Positions 23,583-34,274 are shown, numbered from the stretch's first letter. The stretch: DNA of 64,000 nucleotides from Haloarchaeobius sp. HME9146 (GCF_025399835.1 NZ_JAODVR010000001.1:3038001-3102000), one strand, 5' to 3'. Notes: generated from the letters alone by a model not told the origin. Made by a program: numbers and translations.

Positions 23583-25256
23583 ATGCCGTCGGACCCCCCT
23601 GCAGGCCCACCAGCGCCCGAGCCCGCGAGCACGCGGAGCGACGGCACCTACCGCCCACTCCGGGACCCGCAGGTCATCCTCCTGATACTCATCGTCCTGG
23701 GCACGTTCGCGGTGATGGCCGGCGGGCTCGGAACCGGGCCGCCGTTCGGCGACGACGACGAGTCGAGCGGCCCGGTGTTCCCGGTCTTCGATTACGACGG
23801 GGAGGACCGACCGGAAGCGGAGACGCTCACGCTGGCGGCGAACCGGACCGTCGTCGACCCCGCGGGCGCTGTGAAGTTCACCGTGACCGCGTCGAACAAG
23901 CCGGTCGCGAACGTCTCGCTGCGGGTCGACGGCCGGAGCGCCGAGACCGACCAGAACGGCACGTCCGTCCTCACCTTCGACAGCCCAGGCTCCTACGAGG
24001 TGGTGCTGGTCCCGACGAACACCGACAACACCAGCACCGAGAGCGTCACCGTCAGGGTGCGCCGATACGAGGTCGACCTGGCGGCGTCGGTCCCCACCTC
24101 GGATCCGGTCACCGGACAGAACGTGACCGTCGCGGTGACCCGTGCCGACACGGGCGCGGCCGTCGCCGGCACGGTCGTCGCGGGTGGCCGGACGGTGAAG
24201 ACCGGCGACGACGGCCGGGCGAACGTGACGTTCTCGACCGCCGGCACCCACACCGTAACGGTCCGGGCCCCACAGACCGAGACCGAGCGCTTCACCGACG
24301 CAGAGACGACCGTCGTCGTCGACCGACGGGTCGTCGGGCTGAACCTCGTGCTCGGCACGACCGAGACGCGGGTCGACGACCCCGTCCAGGCAACCGTGAC
24401 CCGGGCGGACACGGGTGCCCCGGTGAACGCGACGGTCACCGTCGGGAATTCGACGACCACGACCGGGGCCGACGGCCAGACCAACCTCTCCTTCCCGACC
24501 AGTGGCACGTACGCGGTCACGGTCGAGGCACCACAGACCTCCGCCGTCAGGTTCGACTCGGCGACCACCGAGTTGTCGGTCGAACCGAAGCTGGTCGACC
24601 TGCGACTGGCCGTGAACCGGTCGACGGTGCCGGTCGGTGAGCGCGTGACGTTCACGCTCCGCCGAACGGACACCGGCGAGCCCGTCGCGGGGACCGTCGA
24701 CCTGTTCGGGACGCCGTACCGGACCGGCGAGGACGGTCGGCTCCGGGTCGCCTTCCAGCGGGGAGCAGTCGTGACCGCAGTCGGAGACGCAGCCGAGACC
24801 GACACGACGCGGTTCGTCTCGTCGAGCCGGAAGCTCACCGTCCTCGGGCCGGACTGGGCGGTCATCGACCTGCAGGCCCCCGACGCTGTCCAGCGGAACG
24901 AGTCGGTCACGGTCACCGCCACGGTCCGGAACGACGGGACGGCCAGTGCGACCGAAGAGGTCGCGTACCGCATCGGTGACCGGACGCTGGCGACTCGCAC
25001 GGTGTCGGTCGACGCCGGCGAGACGACCGAGGTCCAGTTCACCGTCGACGCGGTCGACCTCCCTGCCGGGAACTACACCCAGGCGGTGTCCATCCGCTGG
25101 GCAACCGCCGGGGCGGACCTGACCGTCACCGCGAACCGGAGCGAGCCCAGCGAGCGCGTGACCGACGACCGCCCGAGGCGCGAGCTCACCGCGGACATGA
25201 CAGCCGGCTCGAACCGGTCGTTAGCTCGCGCCGAACACACGGTTCGCCAGTGGTAA
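23583..25256 (+). CDS. membrane-anchored surface protein with tandem Ig-like repeats
   Basis: The 557-residue protein has a Pro-rich cytoplasmic N-terminus, one membrane helix (about 30-50) and a large exported part. Four consecutive Ig-like units of about 84 residues start near 80, 163, 251 and 337; units 2 and 3 share VTRADTGA, the G-x-DG turn, TSGTY/TAGTH and VTV-APQT. A CARDB-like domain follows (about 425-520; NDGTASATEEVAYRIGD). Many N-x-S/T sites could be glycosylated. The topology is that of a type II-like surface protein, perhaps an adhesin or cell-envelope component. CTTTTAAG near 23542 may be its TATA box. Confidence 0.85.
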   Translation: MPSDPPAGPPAPEPASTRSDGTYRPLRDPQVILLILIVLGTFAVMAGGLGTGPPFGDDDESSGPVFPVFDYDGEDRPEAETLTLAANRTVVDPAGAVKFTVTASNKPVANVSLRVDGRSAETDQNGTSVLTFDSPGSYEVVLVPTNTDNTSTESVTVRVRRYEVDLAASVPTSDPVTGQNVTVAVTRADTGAAVAGTVVAGGRTVKTGDDGRANVTFSTAGTHTVTVRAPQTETERFTDAETTVVVDRRVVGLNLVLGTTETRVDDPVQATVTRADTGAPVNATVTVGNSTTTTGADGQTNLSFPTSGTYAVTVEAPQTSAVRFDSATTELSVEPKLVDLRLAVNRSTVPVGERVTFTLRRTDTGEPVAGTVDLFGTPYRTGEDGRLRVAFQRGAVVTAVGDAAETDTTRFVSSSRKLTVLGPDWAVIDLQAPDAVQRNESVTVTATVRNDGTASATEEVAYRIGDRTLATRTVSVDAGETTEVQFTVDAVDLPAGNYTQAVSIRWATAGADLTVTANRSEPSERVTDDRPRRELTADMTAGSNRSLARAEHTVRQW

Positions 25257-25294
25257 TCCGGATAGGTCAGCTCGGTTTCCTCGGTCGATTTTAC

Positions 25295-25327
25295 CGCCCG
25301 AGCAGTGCCGATAAAACGTCTCGGGCG
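25295..25327 (+). terminator. hairpin after the Ig-repeat gene
   Basis: Perfect 8-bp arms CGCCCGAG and CTCGGGCG enclose a 17-nt loop, about 38 bp after the stop codon. Position suggests a terminator or RNA-stabilising hairpin; no poly-T tract follows. Confidence 0.4.
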
Positions 25328-25442
25328 TGCTGCATCCGTCGTGAAACGATTAGGACACCCGTATATTTCTGTGAAACGTCGAGAAATAAAACAAACGCTC
25401 GTCCGGGTATAAGACCCCTGCTAGCGTAGTACTGTATGTCGC

Positions 25443-25664
25443 ATGGCAAGTTCTCCACTCGAACAGATTTCGAACCGCCCCGCCGACGGGACCGGGTTCC
25501 AGCCCGTCCAGATGTTGAGCTTCTGGGCTGCCGTCTCGCTCCCGTTCGTGAACGTCGCTCTCCTCACCGTCGGTCTCGACACACCGACGAAGACCGCGGC
25601 ATTCCTCTCGCTGTTGCTGTTGAACCTGCTCGCACTGGCGCTGGGTCGGACCTACCAGCCCTGA
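25443..25664 (+). CDS. small two-helix membrane protein
   Basis: The 73-residue product has a polar start (MASSPLEQISNRPADGTGFQ) and two hydrophobic helices (MLSFWAAVSLPFVNVALLTV and AFLSLLLLNLLALALGRT). An ATG at 25436 opens a different, less plausible frame. GGTATAAGA at 25406-25414 is a well-formed TATA box about 30 bp upstream. I do not recognise a family; compact hydrophobic proteins like this are frequent in haloarchaea. Confidence 0.7.
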   Translation: MASSPLEQISNRPADGTGFQPVQMLSFWAAVSLPFVNVALLTVGLDTPTKTAAFLSLLLLNLLALALGRTYQP

Positions 25665-25683
25665 AAACGGACGCCCGCGAGTC

Positions 25684-26616
25684 TTACGATTCTTGCCGTC
25701 CCGTCGTTCTGATGTCTTCGACCTCCGCCGCGAGCGCCCGCCGTTTGACCACGGCGAAGCCGGCGAAGATTATCACGAAGCCGACGACGGTGTAGACGTC
25801 GACGGTATCGCCGAGGACCGCCCACCCCGAGAGCGCCGCGAACACCGGCGCCACGTACGACACCATGTTTATCTCGACCGGGCCGAGCCGGTCGAGCAGG
25901 TCGAAGTAGATGAGGAAGCCGAGGGCGCTGGCGAAGATGGAGAGGTACACCAGCGAGGCGATCGCCCGCGGCGTCCACTGGATGAGCGCGAACGATTCGC
26001 TCGGCATGGCGATGCTCACGGCGTGCATCAACAGCGCACCGAGGAGCATCGACCACGCCTCCATCGCCTCGATGGAGATGTCGCTGTCGATTCTACGGGT
26101 GAGCACGCTCCCCAGCGCGAAGGCGGCCGCAGCCCCGAACACGAGGAGCTTCGAGACCACCGCATCGGAGAGCAATGCGTCCGGGTCGGGGTGGACGAGC
26201 ACCGCGACGCCGACCAGCGCGAGGAACATCCCCAGCCACGTCTCCGGGGTCACCGGTTCGTCGGGGAGCAGCAGGCGAGCGAACGCGGTCGTCAGGACCG
26301 GTGAGAGCGCGACGAGGACGGCGGCGGCCCCACTGCTCACGGGGCCGGTCTCGCCGACGAACAGCAGCGCGTGGTAGGCGGCGATCATGAACACGCCCCC
26401 GATGACGACCTCCAGCCAGCCGGCCCGGGAACGGGGCAGCCAGTCGTCGACGGCGTAGACGGCGTAGCCGAGCATCAGGACACCCGCGATGTCGTACCGG
26501 AGGGCCGCGAACAGGACCGGCGGGATGTCGGCGACCCCCGCCTTGATGGCCATGAACGCGCTCCCCCAGACGGCCGCGAGAACGAGAAAGAGCGAGACGT
26601 TCCGGTATCTGGTCAC
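25684..26616 (-). CDS. EamA-family (DMT superfamily) transporter
   Basis: The 310-residue protein has ten predicted membrane helices arranged as two EamA repeats (first from VLAAVWGSAFMAIKAG, second from FGAAAAFALGSVLTRRI). Residues such as GSAF, PLVSSGAAAVLVALSP-like turns and SYVAPVFAALSGWAVLGD are typical of the family. DMT transporters export amino acids or other metabolites, and the substrate cannot be read from the sequence. The start is GTG 26616, with CTTATCG on the minus strand about 27 bp upstream. It is divergent from the RNase HI gene. Confidence 0.9.
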   Translation of the reverse strand: MTRYRNVSLFLVLAAVWGSAFMAIKAGVADIPPVLFAALRYDIAGVLMLGYAVYAVDDWLPRSRAGWLEVVIGGVFMIAAYHALLFVGETGPVSSGAAAVLVALSPVLTTAFARLLLPDEPVTPETWLGMFLALVGVAVLVHPDPDALLSDAVVSKLLVFGAAAAFALGSVLTRRIDSDISIEAMEAWSMLLGALLMHAVSIAMPSESFALIQWTPRAIASLVYLSIFASALGFLIYFDLLDRLGPVEINMVSYVAPVFAALSGWAVLGDTVDVYTVVGFVIIFAGFAVVKRRALAAEVEDIRTTGRQES

Positions 26617-26747
26617 GGCCGAGACGAGCGGACCGACGATAAGGAAACTTTCTATCCCGGCCCGCGACGCCGGTTTAGGTCGGTTATTTCACGACTTCTG
26701 GCCGCTGTCGCGCACCCTGTTGTTCACTTTCACCCCGGGGCGTACCG

Positions 26748-26755
26748 TTTATATT
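26748..26755 (+). promoter_or_regulatory. TATA-like box for the RNase HI gene
   Basis: GTTTATAT-type sequence lies about 26 bp upstream of ATG 26777 and fits a leaderless transcript. Confidence 0.55.
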
Positions 26756-26776
26756 CATGCTCGTATAATCTCAGGT

Positions 26777-27412
26777 ATGGCCGCTCATGGCCGTCCCGCC
26801 TTGCGGGATCTGTTCGACGAGTCGCCGACGCCGCACATCGCACACCCGCCTACGACTCACCACCGCGATTTCTACGTCGCCACAGACGGTTCCTACCGAG
26901 CCTCTGGTGAGGGCGGACTCGGTGTCGTCATCGAGACCCGAGACGGCACCCGTGTCACACGCGTGTCGACCGGTGACTCGCCCCCGGACAACAACGTCGC
27001 CGAGTACCGCGCACTGCACCTCGGCCTCGACGTGCTCGCCGCTCGTGCGCCCGCGGATGCCCGCGTCGGCATCCTCGTGGACCACAACGACCTCGCGGCG
27101 AACGTCAACAACGCGGTACTCGCTACTCGACACCCGGACTGGCAACCGACCAAACCGTTCGTCGTCCCGCGGGCCAGCGAGAACCACTGGCGCGGCATCC
27201 GCGCCCGTCTCTGTGGCTTCGGCGAGGTGCGCGCCGCGCGCATCCGGTCCGACGACAACCCGGCGCACCCGCTGGCGAACGCGCCGAACCGCTACGCGCA
27301 CGTCAACGACGAACCGGAACGGTGTGTCTTGCCCGAACCGCTCGGTCCGGCCGAGCCGGCAGGACCGCAGTACCCGCCGCCGTCGCGGGCCGACCGCCAC
27401 GCGTCGGACTAG
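26777..27412 (+). CDS. rnhA: ribonuclease HI
   Basis: The 211-residue protein has the RNase H fold with readable catalytic carboxylates: D37 in YVATDGSYR, E76 in NNVAEYRALHLGL, D102 in ILVDHNDLA, and D159 or D160 in IRSDDNPAHPLAN. It would cleave RNA in RNA-DNA hybrids in the cytoplasm. The first 30 residues are an extension, and the basic protrusion of the E. coli enzyme is absent, as in the RNase HI described from Halobacterium. The C-terminal 40 residues are Pro-rich. The start is ATG 26777, supported by a TATA box. Confidence 0.88.
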   Translation: MAAHGRPALRDLFDESPTPHIAHPPTTHHRDFYVATDGSYRASGEGGLGVVIETRDGTRVTRVSTGDSPPDNNVAEYRALHLGLDVLAARAPADARVGILVDHNDLAANVNNAVLATRHPDWQPTKPFVVPRASENHWRGIRARLCGFGEVRAARIRSDDNPAHPLANAPNRYAHVNDEPERCVLPEPLGPAEPAGPQYPPPSRADRHASD

Positions 27413-27493
27413 GCGGTGTCAGTACCGGTATTCGAGGGCGTACCTAGGGACGGCTCTCGCACTCCAGAACGAGTGTTCGACGATTCTTCTGTC

Positions 27494-27961
27494 CTACTCC
27501 ACGAGTCTGCGCCGGTCGACGATCACGACCGTCGTCGCGTCGCGGATGCCGAGGACGACGCGTTCCCCAGCAGCCACCTCGTCCTCGTACACCAGGTCAC
27601 CGTCGATGGAGATGTCGACGAGGTAGTCGGTGTCGGTGTCGAACTGCCCACTCAGGTAGATACGTTCGGCGTAGCTGAGCTCGCGCTCGCGGTTGTAGAT
27701 GGTCGTCAGGTCTTCCAGGCGCGTGAGCCGAACCGAGACGTCGAGCAGGCCCGAGGCCGTCGAGATGACTTCGAGTTCCGGGGCGGGCTTCTCGGGAGCT
27801 GCAGTGGTCGTCGCGGCGGGCTCGGCCGTGGCGGTCGCTTCTGTGGGAGAAGTGATCGGGTCCCGTGTCTCGGGCTCGGCACGGGATTCGCGGAGGGACC
27901 GACCGAGGAAGCCGGTCGCTCCGGCGGCCGCGGTCAGCGTGAGGAACCGGCGACGGTTCAT
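27494..27961 (-). CDS. Tat-signal protein of unknown function
   Basis: The 155-residue product starts with a twin-arginine signal (MNRRRFLTLTAAAGATGFLG), continues with a Thr/Ala/Pro/Glu-rich stretch of about 45 residues and ends in a beta-rich domain of about 85 residues (LEVISTASGLLDVSVRL, YLSGQFDTDTDYLVDISIDG). No lipobox Cys is present. I do not recognise the domain; it may be an exported cell-envelope protein. The start is ATG 27961. The upstream gene on this strand is the DMT transporter's divergent partner side, so it is probably monocistronic. Confidence 0.75.
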   Translation of the reverse strand: MNRRRFLTLTAAAGATGFLGRSLRESRAEPETRDPITSPTEATATAEPAATTTAAPEKPAPELEVISTASGLLDVSVRLTRLEDLTTIYNRERELSYAERIYLSGQFDTDTDYLVDISIDGDLVYEDEVAAGERVVLGIRDATTVVIVDRRRLVE

Positions 27962-28047
27962 ACTCGATGCTAGACGTGGGGCAGTAAAAGGGCACAGAAA
28001 ACACAAACAGTCGTTTGAGATACCGCGCTTTGATATCGAGATGACAG

Positions 28048-28066
28048 GTCCCGGAAAACCCGGGAC
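28048..28066 (-). terminator. hairpin after the malic enzyme gene
   Basis: Perfect 7-bp arms GTCCCGG and CCGGGAC flank a 5-nt loop, 15 bp beyond the stop codon of the malic enzyme gene (minus strand). It is a candidate terminator by position; there is no clear U-tract. Confidence 0.4.
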
Positions 28067-28081
28067 GTGTTCCCCCCGAGA

Positions 28082-30346
<2,265 letters not shown>

Positions 30347-30410
30347 ACTCGGACCCACCACCGCCCCCGACAAAAAGCTAATCGAAAGAACAGTCCGACA
30401 ATCGTCGAAA

Positions 30411-31493
30411 TCAGGGTGACAGCACGGCTGGAATCGAGTACGTCTCGTCGGAACCGACGGCCGAGGCCCGCTGGATGGGCCACCCACCCGTGTCGGTCAG
30501 CCGGTCGACCATCCCGTCGGCCGTGACGAGGGTCGTATCTTCCCGGCGAACACCCGGCAGCGACGGCGTCCACGCGTAGGCCATCGGTCCCTGCAGGAGC
30601 ACGTCGGACTCGGGCGTCGCCAGCCACTCCCGGCGGGAATAGCCCGTCGCCCCTCCCTGCGGATGCGCCTGCCAGCGGTCGGGCGACCCGACCGCGTCGT
30701 AGGCCGACTGGATGGCCGCGAACACGTCACCCACGGTGCCAGCCCCCTCCCCGGTGACCCCCGAAGCGGTCGCCGCGTAGGCCGTCGCCTCGACCCGGGC
30801 CGCAGCCTCGTGGCGTGCTTCGAGCCACTCTGGTGCGTCGAACGCGACCGTCCGGGTGCAGCCCGCGTGGAGGCCGTCGCGCCGCCCCGTGACCGAGACC
30901 ACCACGTAGTCGCCGAGTTCGAGGGCGGTCGGCCTCGGCCGGACGAACCGCTGGGCGCGCGCTGCCCCGCCGACGAAGATGCTCACCGGCTCGATGTCAC
31001 GCGCCGCCAGCGCGATGCGCACCGCGGAGCCGACCTCGTGCTCGGAGTCACCGGACTGGAGTTCCCGACAGACCGCCTCGACCGCGCCCGCCACGTCCTG
31101 TCCGAGCTGGTCGTATCGCTCGATGTCGCCGTCGACGAGTGGCTGTCGGAGCGCGTACGCGTCGACCGTCGCCAGCCCGTCCAGTGCCAGGTCGGCCGCC
31201 GCGTCCTCGCTGGCCCGGGCCACCACCGCCGCTTCGAGAGAGGACTCGTACCACGCGAACGTCTCGACGGCCACGTCGTCGTCGAGCTCCTCGGTCTGGA
31301 GCCGGTCGGCGTCCGGGCCCGCGAGGACGGTGACGCCATCGCCGTCGTAGCATGCCGCCGCGACACCGACCGCGTCGCTGGCGTCGATGCGGGTATCTGC
31401 CCCCGTGAGCCAGGCGACGTTCGCGGGGTCGAGGAACCACAGTTCGTCGTATCCCTGCTCGTCGAGGAAGGCGTCGAGACGGGTCTGTATCAT
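30411..31493 (-). CDS. M24/creatinase-fold protein lacking canonical metal ligands
   Basis: The 360-residue protein has the two-domain plan of Xaa-Pro aminopeptidases: a creatinase N domain (FLDPANVAWLTGADTRIDAS) and a pita-bread domain. Where M24 peptidases have two metal-binding Asp residues, this one reads VVVSVTGRRDGLHAGCTRTV, with Ser and Gly in their places. The downstream His (AHPQGGATGY) remains, but the usual E-x-P and GvriE glutamates are replaced (GPMAYAWTPSLPGVRRED). It is probably not a metallopeptidase and might use the fold for binding or another reaction. The start is ATG 31493, upstream of maeB on the same strand. Confidence 0.8.
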   Translation of the reverse strand: MIQTRLDAFLDEQGYDELWFLDPANVAWLTGADTRIDASDAVGVAAACYDGDGVTVLAGPDADRLQTEELDDDVAVETFAWYESSLEAAVVARASEDAAADLALDGLATVDAYALRQPLVDGDIERYDQLGQDVAGAVEAVCRELQSGDSEHEVGSAVRIALAARDIEPVSIFVGGAARAQRFVRPRPTALELGDYVVVSVTGRRDGLHAGCTRTVAFDAPEWLEARHEAAARVEATAYAATASGVTGEGAGTVGDVFAAIQSAYDAVGSPDRWQAHPQGGATGYSRREWLATPESDVLLQGPMAYAWTPSLPGVRREDTTLVTADGMVDRLTDTGGWPIQRASAVGSDETYSIPAVLSP

Positions 31494-31540
31494 GGCTTGA
31501 CGGCTCTCGTGTCGAGGCTTGAAACCTGCGGACCAGCACG

Positions 31541-31633
31541 GGAACCGGCAGCCCGTTCCCACGTGCTGGGCGCTTCCGCACATCTTCCTGCGGAACCGGC
31601 AGCCCGTTCCCACGTGCTGGGCGCTTCCGCACA
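31541..31633. repeat. two 42-bp direct repeats, 51-bp period
   Basis: Identical 42-bp units at 31541-31582 and 31592-31633 begin GGAACCGGCAGCCCGTTCCC and end CGCTTCCGCACA. A preceding CCAGCACGGGAAC (31533-31545) is an imperfect inverted copy of GTTCCCACGTGCTGG inside the unit, so hairpins can form. They lie in the divergent promoter region between the M24-like and heme A synthase-like genes. Confidence 0.85.
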
Positions 31634-31665
31634 GTTGATATGGCCCGATTCCTGAGACACAGAGT

Positions 31666-32166
31666 ATGCAAGCGCTCAGCAGGCGCGGCGTCCGCATCCT
31701 CGCCGTCGTCACGACCGTTCTGACGGGACTGCTCATCCTGCTCGGGGTTTACACCGCAGCGACAGGGACAGGGCTCACGTGCCAGGGCCGCTGGCCGCTG
31801 TGTGGCGGGCCGGTGTTCGGCCTGCTCCCGCCGAACTACGCCTCGATTCCGGAGTGGACCCACCGGTTCGTCGCGTCCATCACCGGCTTCTTCATCCTCG
31901 GGACGGCCTACGGCGCGTGGAAGGTGTTCGACCAGCGTCGCATCCACATCGCGCTCGCCGTGGCGATCCTCGTCCTGCCGGTCCAGATCCTGCTCGGCCG
32001 CGAGACCGTCGTCACCTACACCGCACTGGTCCAGACGCTGCACCACGCGGCCGCCCTCGTCATCTTCGGCGGCTTCGTCAGTGGGACCGCCTGGATGTTC
32101 GACGGGACCGAGACGCGCCACGAGTCCGCCAGCGCGACCGGCCACGGCGTGAACGCCGACGACTGA
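31666..32166 (+). CDS. compact heme A synthase-like protein (COX15/CtaA family)
   Basis: The 166-residue membrane protein has four helices and the CtaA/COX15 marks: a Cys-containing loop (LTCQGRWPLCGG), the EWTHRFVASITGF motif with Glu and His, and a second His pair in LVQTLHHAAALVIF. Usual heme A synthases have eight helices in two pseudo-repeats. A half-size archaeal variant was described for Aeropyrum pernix, and this protein fits that pattern. It would convert heme O to heme A for terminal oxidases. TTGATAT at 31635-31641 is about 27 bp upstream of ATG 31666. Oxidase genes are not nearby. Confidence 0.82.
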   Translation: MQALSRRGVRILAVVTTVLTGLLILLGVYTAATGTGLTCQGRWPLCGGPVFGLLPPNYASIPEWTHRFVASITGFFILGTAYGAWKVFDQRRIHIALAVAILVLPVQILLGRETVVTYTALVQTLHHAAALVIFGGFVSGTAWMFDGTETRHESASATGHGVNADD

Positions 32167-32250
32167 CGGCGTAGCGGGCCCCTCGCTTCTGTCTGAACCG
32201 CCGACATTTATGCATAAGTTTCTTTTGGCAGTAGTGTGCCACACGGGAAC

Positions 32251-33930
32251 ATGGCACTCGAACAGATAGACGCAGGTGCATGGTCGGTCGTCCCGGCACT
32301 CGTGGCTATCGCGACGGCGTGGTACACGCGTGAAGCCCTCATCGGGTTGTTCCTCGGGGTACTCACCACCGGGAGTATCTACGGTGCGCTGCAGCCAACC
32401 GCCGTGGGTGTCCCGGCCGACATCGCGAACGGGTCGCCCGCGCTCGGGTCGGTACTCGGGACCGTCTTCGGGCTGAAGACCATCCCGACGCTGGTGGCGA
32501 CCGCGCCGCTGTTCGGCAGCGAGTGGTACATCAAGAACGTCCTCATCGCCCTGTTCGCCATCGGTGGCACCATCGGGTTGATGATACGCGCCGGGGCGCT
32601 GCAGGGCGTCCTGCAGGCACTCGCGAAACGGGCCGAGGACGCCGGAGACGCCGAGAAAGCGGCCTTTCTGGCAGGCGTCGCCATCCACATCGACGACTAC
32701 TTCAACTGCCTCGTGGTCGGCTCGATGATGCGCCCGCTGACGGACAAGTACAACGTCTCGCGGGCGAAGCTGGCCTACTACGTCGACAGCGCCGGCTCCC
32801 CCGCAGCCCGCCTCGCGTTCTACTCGACGTGGGGCGTCGCCCTCATCGGCTTCATCGGCGCGGGCCTCACCGCGGCGAAGACCCAGGGGACGCTCCCGCC
32901 GGGCATGAGCGAGATGGTCACCGGCTCCGGCGAGAACGCCAGCGCCGTCACCAGCGAGGTGTGGCCGCTGTTCCTCAACACCCTGTTCACCGGCTTCTAC
33001 TCGTGGATCGCGCTGGTCATCGCAGCGCTGGTCGCCTGGCAGGTCATCCCGAACTTCGGGCCGATGGCCCGCGAGGAGAAGCGCGCCCGTCAGGAGGGCA
33101 AGGTCGTCGGCGAGGACCAGGACCCGATGCTCTCGCGCGAGATGGATGAGTACGAGATGGCCGAGACCGCCGAGCCGCGCTGGCAGAACTTCGCCATCCC
33201 CATCGGTGCGATGATCCTCGTCGCACTCGGCTCGATGTTCTGGACGTCGTCGCCGTTCGTCACCGCCGACCAGTACGACACGCTGTTCAGCATCGGCGGG
33301 TACAGTCTGCTCCTGCCCGCCGGCGGCGAGGTGGGCTTCGCACCCGGTTCGTTCGAACTCGGGCTCGCGGCGACCACGGCCCTCATCCTCTCGTTCGTCC
33401 TCTACCGGCTCCGCGGTGACATCCCCACGAACGACGACGCCACGAACGCGATGGTCCGCGGGTTCAAGGGCATCTTCCTCGCCGCGGCCATCCTCATGAT
33501 GGCCTCGAGCATCCAGAACTCGGTGACGACGCTCGGTATCGCCGCGTTCGTCACGCAGTGGTTCCAGGGCGTCCCGGCGTTCATCGTGCCCCTCATCGTG
33601 TTCCTCGTGACCGCGTTCGTGAGCTTCTCCGACGGCTCCTCGTGGTCGACCTACGGCATCATGTTCCCCATCGCCATCCCGGTCGCACTGACCACCGGCG
33701 CGAACCTCCCCATCGTCATCGGGGCGGTGTTCTCCGGTGGCATCTTCGGCGATCACACCTCCCCCATCTCCGATACGACGGTGCTGGCGTCCTCGACCAG
33801 TGGCTCCGACCACATGGTCCACGTCCGGACGCAGATTCCGTACGCGCTCCTGACGGCTGGCATCACCGCACTGGTGCTCCTGATTGCGGGCTTCGTCGTG
33901 CCCGAAGGCTTCCAGATAATCCCGTACTGA
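32251..33930 (+). CDS. Na+/H+ antiporter, NhaC family
   Basis: The 559-residue transporter has about 12 membrane segments. Family features include HIDDYFNCLVVGSMMRPLTD, a charged segment inside a membrane region, DSAGSPAARLAFYSTWGV and SFSDGSSWSTYGIMFPIAIP with GGIFGDHTSPISDTTVLAS, which define the NhaC/ArcD-like superfamily. It probably exchanges Na+ for H+ or takes up an organic substrate with an ion; the family includes malate-lactate antiporters. A charged loop of about 50 residues separates the halves. TTTATGCATAAG near 32207-32218 is a strong AT-rich promoter element upstream of ATG 32251. Confidence 0.9.
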   Translation: MALEQIDAGAWSVVPALVAIATAWYTREALIGLFLGVLTTGSIYGALQPTAVGVPADIANGSPALGSVLGTVFGLKTIPTLVATAPLFGSEWYIKNVLIALFAIGGTIGLMIRAGALQGVLQALAKRAEDAGDAEKAAFLAGVAIHIDDYFNCLVVGSMMRPLTDKYNVSRAKLAYYVDSAGSPAARLAFYSTWGVALIGFIGAGLTAAKTQGTLPPGMSEMVTGSGENASAVTSEVWPLFLNTLFTGFYSWIALVIAALVAWQVIPNFGPMAREEKRARQEGKVVGEDQDPMLSREMDEYEMAETAEPRWQNFAIPIGAMILVALGSMFWTSSPFVTADQYDTLFSIGGYSLLLPAGGEVGFAPGSFELGLAATTALILSFVLYRLRGDIPTNDDATNAMVRGFKGIFLAAAILMMASSIQNSVTTLGIAAFVTQWFQGVPAFIVPLIVFLVTAFVSFSDGSSWSTYGIMFPIAIPVALTTGANLPIVIGAVFSGGIFGDHTSPISDTTVLASSTSGSDHMVHVRTQIPYALLTAGITALVLLIAGFVVPEGFQIIPY

Positions 33931-33939
33931 CCGGGCCAC

Positions 33940-34100
33940 CAATTTTCGACGGCCTGTTCGAGGGAGACGGGGGCTACGAGTTCAGCGTGGCAGTCGGTGA
34001 GTCGCTGTCCAAGAACTACACGTGGGAGTTACGGACGGAGGAGAACTACCGCTACATCGATCTCCACGAGATCAACATCAAGTACGTTACCTGGCCCTGA
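33940..34100 (+). pseudogene. C-terminal gene remnant
   Basis: About 52 codons ending at TGA 34100 have strong G/C third-position bias and an acidic, protein-like composition (GLFEGDGGYEFSVAVGESLS, YRYIDLHEINIKYVTWP). Upstream the frame runs into the antiporter gene, so no start or N-terminal part exists apart from an internal GTG at 33989. It looks like the tail of a lost haloarchaeal gene. I do not recognise the family. A short real gene from GTG 33989 (37 codons) cannot be excluded. Confidence 0.45.
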
Positions 34101-34274
34101 GAGCCCGTTCAATCCACCGGAGGGGTTTCGCCCCTGGGACGTGGGACTGGCTGTCAATGTCGGCGTCGAGATACTCCCACCGTGACCGAATTATCCAATT
34201 TTCTACGCGCATCCGTGTGTAAACGTAGGATTTCCATCGAACCGTTTATTATGGACGGCACGAACCCGCATGGC
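34101..34274. promoter_or_regulatory. promoter region of the amino-acid ABC transporter
   Basis: An AGGGG-TTTCG-CCCCT hairpin (34121-34135) follows the remnant. TTTATT at 34245-34250 lies about 27 bp before ATG 34275 and is the likely TATA box. Confidence 0.5.

Noticed and set aside
22107-24251. A 714-codon minus-strand frame opposite cdc48
   Set aside because: Antisense shadow spanning two genes and the gap between them. No domain is visible.
20575-28066. Intrinsic bacterial-type terminators
   Set aside because: The hairpins are real but lack a poly-T tract. I list them only as candidates by position.
31541-31633. The 42-bp repeats as a CRISPR array
   Set aside because: There are only two units with a 9-bp spacer, no cas genes and no leader.
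31048-33942. A 964-codon minus-strand frame opposite the NhaC antiporter and heme A synthase-like gene
   Set aside because: It crosses several real genes and promoters and is charged and repetitive without motifs. The plus-strand proteins are clear membrane families.
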